Assembly: GCF_000445105.1 (NCBI RefSeq)
Contig: NZ_ATDP01000107.1
Coordinates: 124,001 to 188,000 of the forward strand
Direction: 5' to 3'
Origin: Sphingobium lactosutens DS20
GTDB lineage: Bacteria > Pseudomonadota > Alphaproteobacteria > Sphingomonadales > Sphingomonadaceae
Length of the DNA stretch: 64,000 bases
Under the pieces are notes generated by a model. The model was not told the DNA's origin. It ran no database searches and saw nothing but the letters and a program-made list of their open reading frames with translations. The position numbers and the translations under genes are program-made. Shown here in pieces: positions 18,482-26,522 of this stretch (the stretch's first letter is position 1; the number at the start of each line of letters is the position of its first letter).

Positions 18482-19522
18482 ATGGAGATTAGCACGATCG
18501 GCCTCGATTTGGCCAAGAACGTTTTTCAGGTTCACGGTATCAGCGCGACCGGTGAGGTCATCATTCGCAAGGCGCTGCGACGATCGCAGATGCTGCAGTT
18601 CTTCGAGAAGCTGCCGCCGTGCCTGGTAGGCGCCGAGGCTTGCGGGACGTCGCATCACTGGGCGCGCGAACTGACCAAGCTGGGTCATGAGGTTCGGCTG
18701 ATGCCGGCGGCTTACGTGAAGCCTTACGTAAAGCGCGGAAAGAACGACGCCGCCGATGCTGAGGCGATCTGCGAAGCGGTTACACGTCAGACGATGCGGT
18801 TCGTGCCCATCAAGTCGCGCGAGCAGCAGGCGGCATTGTCGCTGCACCGAGTGCGCCAGCTGTTGATCAAACAGCGCACGCAGCTGGTCAACATGATGCG
18901 CAGCGTGCTTGCCGAGCTGGGCACCGCCATCCCAGTAGGGATCGTGAAGGCACTGCATATGGCGCGGGAGATTGTCGACGGGGAGTCCACGCTCGACTTG
19001 CCGCCCGAAGCGGCGAACGTCGTCGCAATGCTGGCAGGGCAACTGCTCCAGCTTCACATCCAATTGCGCAAGCTCGACCTGCGTCTCGCCGCTCTGCAGC
19101 GCAGCGACGAGCGGGCTCGACGCCTGGCAACGATCCCTGGTATCGGACCGATCGGTGCGACTGCACTCGCCGCGTCGGTGACCGATCCAAGCCAGTTCTC
19201 GTCAGGGCGACAGTTTGCCGCCTGGCTAGGGCTGACCCCGCGACAGAGTTCGAGTGGCGGCAAGGAACGCTTGGGGCGCATTACCAAGATGGGCGACCGG
19301 TATCTGCGGCAGCTCCTGGTTGTCGGCGCAACCGCGCTCGTCCGATACGCCAAGCAGAAACCCAGCACGGTCGATCCGCGCTTCGTCGCGTTGCTCGCCA
19401 GGAAGCCCGCGCGTGTCGCCTCGGTCGCCATCGCCAACAAGATGGCGCGGATCGCATGGGCAGTCATGGCGCGCGGCGGCGTCTTCGAACGCGGGCATGC
19501 GCCGATGCTGGCTGCGGCATAG
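18482..19522 (+). CDS. IS1111-group transposase (DEDD recombinase)
   Basis: A 346-residue IS110-family transposase. The N-terminal RuvC-like DEDD domain starts MEISTIGLDLAKNVFQVHG, with Asp9, and continues GAEACGTSHHWAREL and KNDAADAEAI. The C-terminal transposase_20 domain has IPGIGPIGATALAASV and the serine-containing LTPRQSSSGGKERLG. Both domains are full length with no frameshift, so the enzyme is probably active. The ATG follows GAAGGAG. Confidence 0.95.
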   Translation: MEISTIGLDLAKNVFQVHGISATGEVIIRKALRRSQMLQFFEKLPPCLVGAEACGTSHHWARELTKLGHEVRLMPAAYVKPYVKRGKNDAADAEAICEAVTRQTMRFVPIKSREQQAALSLHRVRQLLIKQRTQLVNMMRSVLAELGTAIPVGIVKALHMAREIVDGESTLDLPPEAANVVAMLAGQLLQLHIQLRKLDLRLAALQRSDERARRLATIPGIGPIGATALAASVTDPSQFSSGRQFAAWLGLTPRQSSSGGKERLGRITKMGDRYLRQLLVVGATALVRYAKQKPSTVDPRFVALLARKPARVASVAIANKMARIAWAVMARGGVFERGHAPMLAAA

Positions 19523-19783
19523 ATTAAGAGCTTAGCTGCGGAGATCAGCTTCACGAAGTTGTGAGAGCGAAGGATGTGATGGCAAAACCGGTCGGACCGG
19601 GAACAAGGACAACCCAAGGAACGTCATAGGCATGATAGCCTGCAAAGCCGATCGGACCTTGTTCGCGGACACCATCAGGGCCAGCAGTCTACACCGACTG
19701 CATCAACAGGCCGGACAGACGACTGCACCCGACGGAACGTCAGATCATCACTTTATGCTTGCAACGCGGGAGCCATCCACAGA
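19523..19783 (+). other. Non-coding right end of the IS1111 element; possible bridge (seek) RNA locus
   Basis: About 260 bases between the transposase stop and the element end hold no plausible gene. In IS1111-group elements this region encodes the guide RNA that pairs with target and donor DNA. A CCGGTCGGACCGG dyad (19590-19602) and other short GC-rich dyads fit a structured RNA. I did not establish guide loops. Confidence 0.4.
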
Positions 19784-20411
19784 GGTCGTTCCTTCAGGTC
19801 AGGGCCAATCGCTCGACCGAAAGCCCCGAGCGAATTCTGTCGCCCAGCTCGGCCAACATTCTGCAAGCCGGGAGCATCATTCCGGCGGCGCTCATCACCG
19901 GCATCCGGTCGGACTTGCCGGGCCAGATCAGCGCGCAGGTTACGCAGAATGTCTATGACAGTCCGACCGGCCGCATCCTGCTGATCCCTCAAGGCTCCCG
20001 GCTGATCGGCGAATATGACAGCGAGGTCTCGGCAGGCCAAAACCGCGTGCTGCTCGCATGGGACAGGATCATCTTCCCGAATGGCCGTTCGATTCTCCTC
20101 GATCGTCAGCCCGGTGCCGATGGTGCCGGCATGGCGGGCTTGCAGGACCGCACCAACTATCATTGGGGCAACATGCTCCGCGCCGCTGCCATCTCGACCT
20201 TGCTCGGGGTTGGCGCAGAACTGGCGACGGGGAGCGACGACAGCCTGACCCGAGCGTTGCGCTCCGGCACACAGGATACCGTCAATCAGACCGGGCGCCA
20301 GCTCGTGCAGCGCGAGATGAATGTGCCACCGACCCTGACAATCCGGTCCGGCTATCCGATCCGGGTGTTCCTCACCCGAGATCTCGTGCTTGACCGAATG
20401 GAGAAACGACC

Positions 20412-20636
20412 ATGACGAAGTTGCGGCTCGGCCCCATCGACGATGACAAACCCGTCAAGGTCCAGGTCGAGCTTCCCGGCTCGGTCCACCGTGATCTTCT
20501 GGCTTATGCAAAGGCCCATGCAGAGGAGACCGGCTTGGCACAGCCCTTGACCGTCGAGCGGCTCATCGCGCCGATGCTGGCGCGCTTCATGGCAACCGAT
20601 CGCGGCTTTGCCCGGAAATCGCGAAACTCCAGCTAG
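20412..20636 (+). CDS. DUF2274 family protein at the end of the trb operon
   Basis: A 74-residue protein starting MTKLRLGPIDDDKPVKVQVE, a DUF2274 opening found after trbI in many Trb operons. The residues VHRDLLAYAKAHAEETG followed by LIAPMLARFMATDRGFA resemble a ribbon-helix-helix-like small regulator. It overlaps trbI by four bases. Its TAG stop is formed by the target dinucleotide TA and the first G of the adjacent IS5 element, so the last residue or two may differ from the original. Confidence 0.8.
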   Translation: MTKLRLGPIDDDKPVKVQVELPGSVHRDLLAYAKAHAEETGLAQPLTVERLIAPMLARFMATDRGFARKSRNSS

Positions 20637-21484
20637 GTCGCGTTGACAAAAGGGATTCCCAAATCAGCTTCCGTCTGATTCAAGGCTTTCTTTTGGAAGG
20701 CAGGCATGGATCGCGGGGACCTGAGCGACGCGGAATGGGAATTGATCGGGCCGCTGTTGCCGCCTGAGCGAGGCAGGCACGCGCGCCCTGCCGGAGACAA
20801 CCGGCGCTACCTCAACGGAATGCTGCACGTCTTGCGGGTTGGCTGCCCCTGGCGGGACATGCATGAACGCTATGGGAAGTGGAACTCGGTCTACGTCCGC
20901 TTCCGCCGTTGGGCCGAGCAGAGCGTCTGGGATGCCATGCTGCAAACTCTGGTCGATCTGGGTCTGACCGACGACTGGCAGCACATGATCGACAGCACCA
21001 CGGTTCGCGGCCATGTCTCGGCCGTGGGCGGAAAAGGGGGGCTTGTGCGCAGGCTTTTGGTCGATCACGCGGCGGCTTTACGTGCAAAGTCCACGCCCGC
21101 TGCGACAATCAAGGCCTCCCTCTCGGCTTCCACCTGACGGGCGGCGAGGCTTCCGATTACGGCGGTGTCGATAGCCTGATGGCCATGCCGGTGCCAAAGC
21201 CTGCGGCCTTGCTCGCCGACAAGGGCTACGATGGCGACCGCTTCCGCGAAGACCTGCTCCTGAATAACATCCTGCCGGTCATCCCGCCGCGGTCGAACCG
21301 CAAGGCACCACAGCATCCTGACTATCGACGCTATCGCGATCGCAACCGCGTCGAGCGCATGTTCGGCTTCCTCAAACAACAGCGCCGCATCGCAACACGC
21401 TTCGAGAAAACCGCGCTATCCTACCTCAGCTTCCTCAACCTCGCCGCAGCACGGCTATGGCTCAAGCATTTTGTCAACGCGACC
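20636..21484 (+). mobile_element. IS5-family (IS427-like) insertion sequence, 849 bp
   Basis: Perfect 16-bp terminal inverted repeats GGTCGCGTTGACAAAA (20636-20651) and TTTTGTCAACGCGACC (21469-21484) are flanked by TA on each side (20634-20635 and 21485-21486), the usual 2-bp duplication for IS427-like elements. It carries one transposase in two frames. It separates the conjugation operon from the lasso peptide promoter region. Whether the same target continued on the far side cannot be tested here. Confidence 0.92.
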
Positions 21485-21487
21485 TAA
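20706..21487 (+). CDS. IS5-family transposase, expressed by -1 frameshift
   Basis: The first frame (20706-21137) encodes the N-terminal half, MDRGDLSDAEWELIGPLLPPE..., through the DDE Asp in MIDSTTVRGHVSA. The second frame, read after about 21041, encodes GRSRGGFTCKVHARCDNQG, then LADKGYDGDRFR (second Asp) and RNRVERMFGFLKQ (Glu). The change is -1 and falls at GGAAAAGGGGGG (21030-21041), a slippery run used by IS427-like elements. The TAA stop lies in the flanking target TA plus A. It is probably functional. Confidence 0.88.
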
Positions 21488-21846
21488 TATCCAGATTGGT
21501 TGAGATTTTTGCTTGCGTGCCGATAGGGGCAGGCTCACATTTCTTTTCGCTCGGGAGTGATCTTGAGCGGTGACCGGGTGGCCGGCGCGCATGTCCAGGC
21601 CCCCGCTAAAGGCGCCGGCGCGTGCTTCCAACGCACGTTTTCACTGCTCGGTCACTCTTCTTACTTAACCACGCGATTACTCTCGTACTCCGAGAATTTC
21701 TGGGGCTTGTTCGCTCGCGAAGCCTGCCTTTAAGAAGGCTCTTCCGGACGATCGATTATAATCCGATTATAAAATAGATCAGTACAAATCACTGACTTAG
21801 CCTTCACAGGCGACAATGGAGTCGCGTCTTGCTGAAGGAGGTCACC
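21488..21846 (+). promoter_or_regulatory. Non-coding leader and promoter region of the lasso operon
   Basis: There is no credible gene in these 359 bases. An AT-rich patch near 21751-21780 in otherwise GC-rich DNA contains two CGATTATAA repeats, and a short hairpin GCCTT-TAAG-AAGGC lies at 21726-21739. The region ends in the strong ribosome site AAGGAGGT at 21835-21842. Transcription of the lasso genes probably starts between 21760 and 21830. Confidence 0.55.
21753..21772 (+). promoter_or_regulatory. Two CGATTATAA direct repeats, 11 bp apart
   Basis: CGATTATAA occurs at 21753-21761 and again at 21764-21772, one helical turn apart and on the same DNA face. The first copy includes TATAAT (21757-21762), a possible -10 element, though no convincing -35 box is seen at 17 bp. 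This could be an operator for an activator or repressor of the lasso operon. Confidence 0.4.
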
Positions 21847-21984
21847 ATGACCGAACACAATGAAATGCTCGAAGACGAAGCCATCGAGCTGGGCATCGCC
21901 AGCGTCGAGACGAAAGGCAACGGCCTTCGCGTCATCGACGGCATCTCGACGCTGCAGCCGCTCGCCGGCATTTCCGACGACTGA
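21847..21984 (+). CDS. Lasso peptide precursor (A protein)
   Basis: A 45-residue precursor, translated from a strong AAGGAGGT site. The 23-residue leader ends ...SVETK, with the threonine at position -2 that lasso processing enzymes need. The predicted 22-residue core begins GNGLRVID: Gly1 and Asp8 would form an 8-residue macrolactam ring. The tail includes Q14, P15 and L16 and ends GISDD, the C-terminal style of caulonodin/sphingonodin-type peptides from Caulobacterales and sphingomonads. The acidic leader (EDEAIELG) is usual. No second precursor is seen. Cut site and ring size are predictions. Confidence 0.92.
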   Translation: MTEHNEMLEDEAIELGIASVETKGNGLRVIDGISTLQPLAGISDD

Positions 21985-21989
21985 CGGTT

Positions 21990-22020
21990 CTGGCGCGTGT
22001 ATTTCCGATACGCGCGCCAG
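21990..22020 (+). promoter_or_regulatory. 12-bp stem-loop between precursor and B genes
   Basis: CTGGCGCGTGTA (21990-22001) pairs with TACGCGCGCCAG (22009-22020) around a 7-base loop TTTCCGA, with one G-U pair. It starts five bases after the precursor stop. Hairpins at this place are known from other proteobacterial lasso clusters and are thought to raise precursor over enzyme expression by attenuation or mRNA stabilisation. Confidence 0.75.
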
Positions 22021-22035
22021 TCCCCGGACAAACCC

Positions 22036-22680
22036 ATGGAAAGCCCCCAAGAATCCACTCCTTTGGCATTCTGTGTCATCGATAATCGCGCGGTATTTCT
22101 AGACATTGATGGTGATCGCTATTTCTGCCTCCCGTCGAAGCTCAATCAGGCATTCTTGGATGGTCTCAGTCAACCGGTTGGATTGAAAGATGAAGCCCGC
22201 GAGCGTCTAGCCCAAGTTGGGGTTCTTACGGGGCCTTTTACCGAATCCTTCCCGAGCCAGCCTCGTGTCTGTTCACCCGCTCAAGATCTGAAACCCGGCA
22301 ATCCGCGCAGATTCCTACTGTCGGCTGCGGTCGCGCAGAGCCGGATGCGGTTTCGTTTGCGCCGCTGGAGCTTCTCCAGGATCATCCAGGCGGAGCGGCG
22401 CCGACAAAAGACACATCGCAGCGGCGGCGAGCCCCTAGAAGCTTGTCAGCTTTACGGGTCTTTCCGCACTCTCACGCCATGGTTCGGGGAAGACGATCAG
22501 TGCCTCGCACGGGCGCTGGCCTTTCGAATGATCGCGATGAAACACGGCCATGACGCGTCGCTTGTCATTGGCGTGAAGCTCGATCCTTTCGCTGCCCACT
22601 GCTGGATTCAGGATGGTCCGCGTCTTCTCAACGATCGGCTCGAGAGGGTTCGGCTATTCACGCCGATCCTGGCACTCTGA
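22036..22680 (+). CDS. Lasso peptide B protein (fused RRE and leader protease)
   Basis: A 214-residue fusion. The N-terminal RRE-like part (about residues 8-50, FCVIDNRAVFLDIDGDRYFCL) binds the leader. The C-terminal transglutaminase-like cysteine protease removes it. The catalytic triad is Cys156 (EDDQCLARALA), His188 (AAHCWIQ) and Asp200 (LLND), with the same 32- and 12-residue spacing as the McjB triad as I recall it. The ATG at 22036 is preferred to GTG 21997, which lies in the hairpin. Its stop shares a base with the C start (TGATG). Confidence 0.92.
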   Translation: MESPQESTPLAFCVIDNRAVFLDIDGDRYFCLPSKLNQAFLDGLSQPVGLKDEARERLAQVGVLTGPFTESFPSQPRVCSPAQDLKPGNPRRFLLSAAVAQSRMRFRLRRWSFSRIIQAERRRQKTHRSGGEPLEACQLYGSFRTLTPWFGEDDQCLARALAFRMIAMKHGHDASLVIGVKLDPFAAHCWIQDGPRLLNDRLERVRLFTPILAL

Positions 22681-24428
22681 TGGCGTTGCGCTATCTCCTC
22701 CGCATCGGGCAGACTCCAAATTCGACACGCGCATTTTCGCCTGACTTTCTTGCCAAAAGCGGGCTTTCGATCCTCTATTCCGATCAGCGGACCGTGCTGG
22801 CTTGCAACCAGGAAGAATGCTGGAGTCGCTTTGCCGACGGCAATGGATTGGTCGTCGGAAGTATCTTCCGCAGGGACCGCTTCTCGCAATTTCCGGTCTC
22901 CGCGAACGGAGAAACGATCGCCATGGATGCGGACGTTCACGCCGTTCTGACGTCGCTTTGGGGCGCGTTTGTCGCGGTCATCTTGGGCGCGAGCAGTATC
23001 ACGGTGACGCGCGATCCCTCGGGGCTCCTGCCGGCTTATTATGCCCGTTACGACGGTGATTGGTATTTCGCCTCCGACGTATCGGTGCTGGTCGAGGCCG
23101 GTATCATCGCGCCATCGGTCGATTGGGAAGGACTGGGCCGCGCGCTCTACGCCAACGAACTCCCCGAGGAACGAACCTCGCTCCTTGGCGTCCGTCAGCT
23201 CCTTCCTGGAATGGCAGTCGAATGTGCTGAGGATGGCGCACGGGCCAGTATGGTGTGGACACCCTGGACCCATGTCAATTCTAGGCCGCTCGACGACGAG
23301 CAGCTTCGCCGCCTGATCATATCCTGCCTACACGCGTGGGGATCGCGCTTCGATCGCGCACTGATCGGCGTCTCCGGTGGCCTCGATTCCTCTATCGCCG
23401 CCGCCGGGCTGCGCCGGTCGACGGAATTGCACGGGATCACCATTTCCACCCGCGATGCCCAAGGTGACGAAGCCCTTTATGCCCGTGCCTTGTGCGATCG
23501 GCTCGGCATAACGCTTGCGGAAGAATGTTATTCGCTCGATCGGGTCGATATCGAGCGATCCAGCTATGCCCATTGTCCTCGCCCCGGCGGACGCGCCCAG
23601 CTTCAGGCTTATGATGCGGCAATGCTGGACGTCGCCCACCGCTTGGGCACCGAGGCATTTTTCACCGGCGTAGGCGGCGACAATATATTTCAGTTCACGA
23701 AGTCAGCACGGCCACTGGTCGATCGCTATCTTGCCCAAGGCATCGGGCTTCATCTTTTCTCAACGCTGTCCGATATTTGCCGGCTCACCGGCGCAAATGC
23801 CTTCCGCGTCATTCGCGAGGCAGCAAAGGTTCCACGCAGCGGAACGCAGAAATATTTGTGGGTGCCTGATGAACGCTTCCTCTCGAAGGATGCGATCGCG
23901 GCCGCGGCAACCTCACGCTTGAGCCACCCGTGGCTCGAAGGACCGACAGACTCGCTTCCCGGCAAGGCCGCGCACATCGCGTTTCTGATCCGTACCCAAC
24001 ATTACATGGATGTGCACGATCGACGATGGCCGACGAGCACGCTGCACCCGCTCCTGTCGCTGCCGATCATCGAGGCGTGCCTCGCCATGCCGAGCTGGAC
24101 CGCTTGTGCAGGAGGTGTCGATCGAGCTTATGCGCGCCGCTCTTTTGCGGCAGATCTCCCAACGGAAACCCTGACACGCAGCGTCAAAAACGGTCCCGAC
24201 GGATTCGCGCACGCGATCATTCGACACCACCTCAGCCGCATCCGCGAACGGTTGCTCGATGGAGAGCTGGCCCAACGTAATATCCTTGATCGCGAAAAAC
24301 TGGATGCGGCGCTTAAGGAACAGCAGATCGCAAGAGGAGATGATTACCCCCGCATCCTGTTGCTGCTCGATACCGAAGCTTGGGCCGAGGGCTGGAGCGC
24401 CGGTTCACCAGCGAGCCGTCAGACCTGA
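22680..24428 (+). CDS. Lasso peptide cyclase (C protein, asparagine-synthetase-like)
   Basis: A 582-residue ATP-dependent macrolactam synthetase. The N-terminal part is a degenerate class II amidotransferase domain. The synthetase domain has the ATP-pyrophosphatase loop SGGLDSS at 232-238 and FFTGVGGDNIFQ further on. It adenylates the Asp8 side chain and joins it to Gly1 of the core. It is translationally coupled to B by TGATG. Only nine bases separate its end from the end of the convergent isopeptidase gene. No ABC transporter gene is present, as usual for isopeptidase-type clusters. Confidence 0.94.
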   Translation: MALRYLLRIGQTPNSTRAFSPDFLAKSGLSILYSDQRTVLACNQEECWSRFADGNGLVVGSIFRRDRFSQFPVSANGETIAMDADVHAVLTSLWGAFVAVILGASSITVTRDPSGLLPAYYARYDGDWYFASDVSVLVEAGIIAPSVDWEGLGRALYANELPEERTSLLGVRQLLPGMAVECAEDGARASMVWTPWTHVNSRPLDDEQLRRLIISCLHAWGSRFDRALIGVSGGLDSSIAAAGLRRSTELHGITISTRDAQGDEALYARALCDRLGITLAEECYSLDRVDIERSSYAHCPRPGGRAQLQAYDAAMLDVAHRLGTEAFFTGVGGDNIFQFTKSARPLVDRYLAQGIGLHLFSTLSDICRLTGANAFRVIREAAKVPRSGTQKYLWVPDERFLSKDAIAAAATSRLSHPWLEGPTDSLPGKAAHIAFLIRTQHYMDVHDRRWPTSTLHPLLSLPIIEACLAMPSWTACAGGVDRAYARRSFAADLPTETLTRSVKNGPDGFAHAIIRHHLSRIRERLLDGELAQRNILDREKLDAALKEQQIARGDDYPRILLLLDTEAWAEGWSAGSPASRQT

Positions 24429-24437
24429 GCGCCCGTG

Positions 24438-26519
24438 CTATTGTATACTGGACATGGCTGCCCACCGTGCGGCTTCCGCCTTGCGACGCGGATCTTCCGG
24501 CATTGCGCCGCGAAGCCAGAACTCGAACCAGTCTATGCTGCGCTCATATGCAGCGAGCTTGTGCGCAGGCTGCCATTTGATGTGATGCTCATCGGGGAAT
24601 ATAAACAGATCGGCGGGTTTTCCGACCTCCTTGAGCGCCGTGTAGCTCTCCAGTGCTACCCGGAACTCCTCGTCCGACGTTTCGAACAGGATCGGAAACG
24701 CAACCCGCCTGGCATTTTTGGCGATCGACATCCGCGCCCAGAAAGCATCGTCCACGGCACTGACCCCAGGCCATCCGATGCGTCGATAAACATCGGCCAT
24801 AGCCGGCCCTAGAATCGCAGTCTGCCCCGGCTCCCAGCAACAGCCACTAGCGATGCCGGCTGCGAAAAGGCGGCTGTTCAACGCGGCAAACTGCACGGTC
24901 GATGACCCATCGCTTAGCCCGGTGATACCTATTTTGGCGGGATCGGCGATTCCGCGGTCGATCAGCGTGCGAACCCCGTTTTCCACCACTGACAGCACGC
25001 TTCGGCGATCGGCAAAATCTTGAAGACCGATCCGGTCGACTTCCACATAGTCCCGTGGACGCGCGCGCGCACCAACGGGCTGCGGTCGCTGAACGCTCAG
25101 AACGGCAAAGCCGCGATTGGCGAAGGCCTGGATAGGGAATTCGTCGCCGGTCCCGCCACGAAGAAAGCCGCGCGACTGATACTGAACGACGACCGCGGGA
25201 TATCGATGGCCGGCGCGATATCCTTCCGGGAACACGACATCACCGAAAGCTTCAAGTCCTGCGTCACTTTTGAGCGGAATGCGCTCAACCCGCCCTAATG
25301 TAAGCCGCTCAAACTCCGGATTAGGATCGACGATTGTTGTCATGGTCCCTGTATCCGTATCGATCACCACTAACCGACGCGACGTCACCGAAGTCTCGCG
25401 CAGACAGGCAAGATGCGTTTTTCGCAACGGCTGACAATCGATCAGAAAGTCACTTGTCTCGAATAACTTACGCACCGTCTGGGTCGCAGGCTTCCACTCA
25501 TATGTCGCCATAATCGTGTCGGCCCAGCCCTCACGTCGCAGGAAGCGAACCGAGGACCGATCCGGCATCCAGACCGGACCGCTCGTGTTTGTGCAAGCAG
25601 CGGCGCTGCAGAACGAGACGGGGCCATTCGCACACCGGATTTCGAGACGGGTCTGTGGCGGAACACCCGTCGTGATTTCCCGGCGGTCGACCGAACAGCC
25701 CACACCTAACGCCCTCGGGTTCTGCGATCCTGCACCGATGGTCGAGATAGGCAGGCCACCGCCTCCCGCGATGGCGGTGCGCTGCCCCGAGCGCAGATCA
25801 ACTTGGTAGCGTGTGAACGGCGGCGAGCGCGGGATTTTCGGACGGTCGGACAAGAACGGCATGAACCGATCGTCAAAATGATAGCCCGTCAACGCTTCGT
25901 GATCGCTTGCAGCCCTTGCTTCCACAACCCCTGATCGGACGCTGGCAGTCAGCGAACCCATGCCGTCGAGCGCGAATTCCTGCACATCCTGATCGAATGC
26001 GGTGACGGGGCGACTGCCGTTGCCCATGGCGTCGGCCCGCCAAACCTGGACAACACCATTATCGCGCTTGAGAAAATAGATCGCATTTCCGTCGGGCGAC
26101 CATTGCGGCGTGATAATCGCTGGCACGCCAGTGCTGCGTCGCGGCTCGACCGTCGCATCCATCTCTTCCCGAATCAAGTCACCGCCGCGATCCACGAAAA
26201 GCGGCACAGCGCCGCTACCTATTCGCATAACCACCATGCCGAGGCAGAAGCTGTTGCGGTCGGGGTCGCCCTGCCGAACCTGAAAGGCGACAGATCGCTG
26301 ATCCGGCGAGATCGCAAATATATGCTGTTCGGGAACAGCGTCGCCCAGCGATCCGATATCACGAAGGGTTACAAGGTCGCGCGGCGTCACGGCCGCGCGA
26401 CCGGCTGGAACTTCGACCTTCGACCAATCCAGTCTTGAGCATGAATCCAAAGCCATCGCCGTGTGCGGGACCAGCGCCCACAAGCCGACGCAGAGGATAG
26501 AGCCCGCCCTCAGCCGCAT
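24438..26519 (-). CDS. Lasso peptide isopeptidase
   Basis: A 693-residue exported protein of the prolyl-oligopeptidase fold. Signal peptide at about 1-23, beta-propeller at about 40-400, and alpha/beta hydrolase with Ser536 in GLSDG, Asp616 in ETSDEEF and His645 or His646 in PDEHHIK. The catalytic order and spacing match AtxE2-type isopeptidases, which hydrolyse the ring isopeptide bond and linearise the lasso peptide. It is three bases downstream of the TonB receptor, so imported peptide would meet the enzyme in the periplasm or soon after. GCCW at 559-562 adds two adjacent cysteines. Confidence 0.9.
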   Translation of the reverse strand: MRLRAGSILCVGLWALVPHTAMALDSCSRLDWSKVEVPAGRAAVTPRDLVTLRDIGSLGDAVPEQHIFAISPDQRSVAFQVRQGDPDRNSFCLGMVVMRIGSGAVPLFVDRGGDLIREEMDATVEPRRSTGVPAIITPQWSPDGNAIYFLKRDNGVVQVWRADAMGNGSRPVTAFDQDVQEFALDGMGSLTASVRSGVVEARAASDHEALTGYHFDDRFMPFLSDRPKIPRSPPFTRYQVDLRSGQRTAIAGGGGLPISTIGAGSQNPRALGVGCSVDRREITTGVPPQTRLEIRCANGPVSFCSAAACTNTSGPVWMPDRSSVRFLRREGWADTIMATYEWKPATQTVRKLFETSDFLIDCQPLRKTHLACLRETSVTSRRLVVIDTDTGTMTTIVDPNPEFERLTLGRVERIPLKSDAGLEAFGDVVFPEGYRAGHRYPAVVVQYQSRGFLRGGTGDEFPIQAFANRGFAVLSVQRPQPVGARARPRDYVEVDRIGLQDFADRRSVLSVVENGVRTLIDRGIADPAKIGITGLSDGSSTVQFAALNSRLFAAGIASGCCWEPGQTAILGPAMADVYRRIGWPGVSAVDDAFWARMSIAKNARRVAFPILFETSDEEFRVALESYTALKEVGKPADLFIFPDEHHIKWQPAHKLAAYERSIDWFEFWLRGAMPEDPRRKAEAARWAAMSSIQ

Positions 26520-26522
26520 GAT

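Larger units (their letters stand above)
18398..19783 (+). mobile_element. IS110-family, IS1111-group insertion sequence (1386 bp)
   Basis: The ends are read from three facts. A perfect 15-bp inverted repeat (GTGGATGGCTCCCGC, 18405-18419, and its complement at 19766-19780) is subterminal. Seven bases lie outside the left repeat and three outside the right, the known IS1111 arrangement. Removing the element leaves one GG dinucleotide and repairs trbI in frame. No target duplication is present, as expected for this group. It carries one transposase gene and about 260 bases of 3' non-coding DNA. Confidence 0.9.
17752..20415 (+). pseudogene. trbI: trbI (VirB10-like) interrupted by an IS1111-group element
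   Basis: The core-complex protein that spans both membranes. The 5' part (17752-18397) has a membrane segment (about residues 47-66) and the Pro/Gln-rich linker to ...AGQSAK. The 3' part (19784-20415) carries the VirB10 C-terminal domain: NILQAGSIIPAALITGIRSD, DSPTGRILLIPQGSRLIGEYD and the closing IRVFLTRDLVL. Deleting 18398-19783 joins AAGC to GGTCG, restoring codon CGG and a 425-residue frame, the normal length. Without excision only a truncated N-terminal product is made, so transfer should be blocked. The stop overlaps the DUF2274 start. Confidence 0.93.

Noticed and set aside
21541-21680. A possible second lasso precursor upstream of the first
   Set aside because: The short frames there lack an acidic leader, a Thr-x-Gly junction and an Asp/Glu at ring position 7-9.
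21997-22035. GTG start adding 13 residues to the lasso B protein
   Set aside because: The codon lies inside the 12-bp hairpin and the added residues are not like the RRE domain start; ATG 22036 is better.
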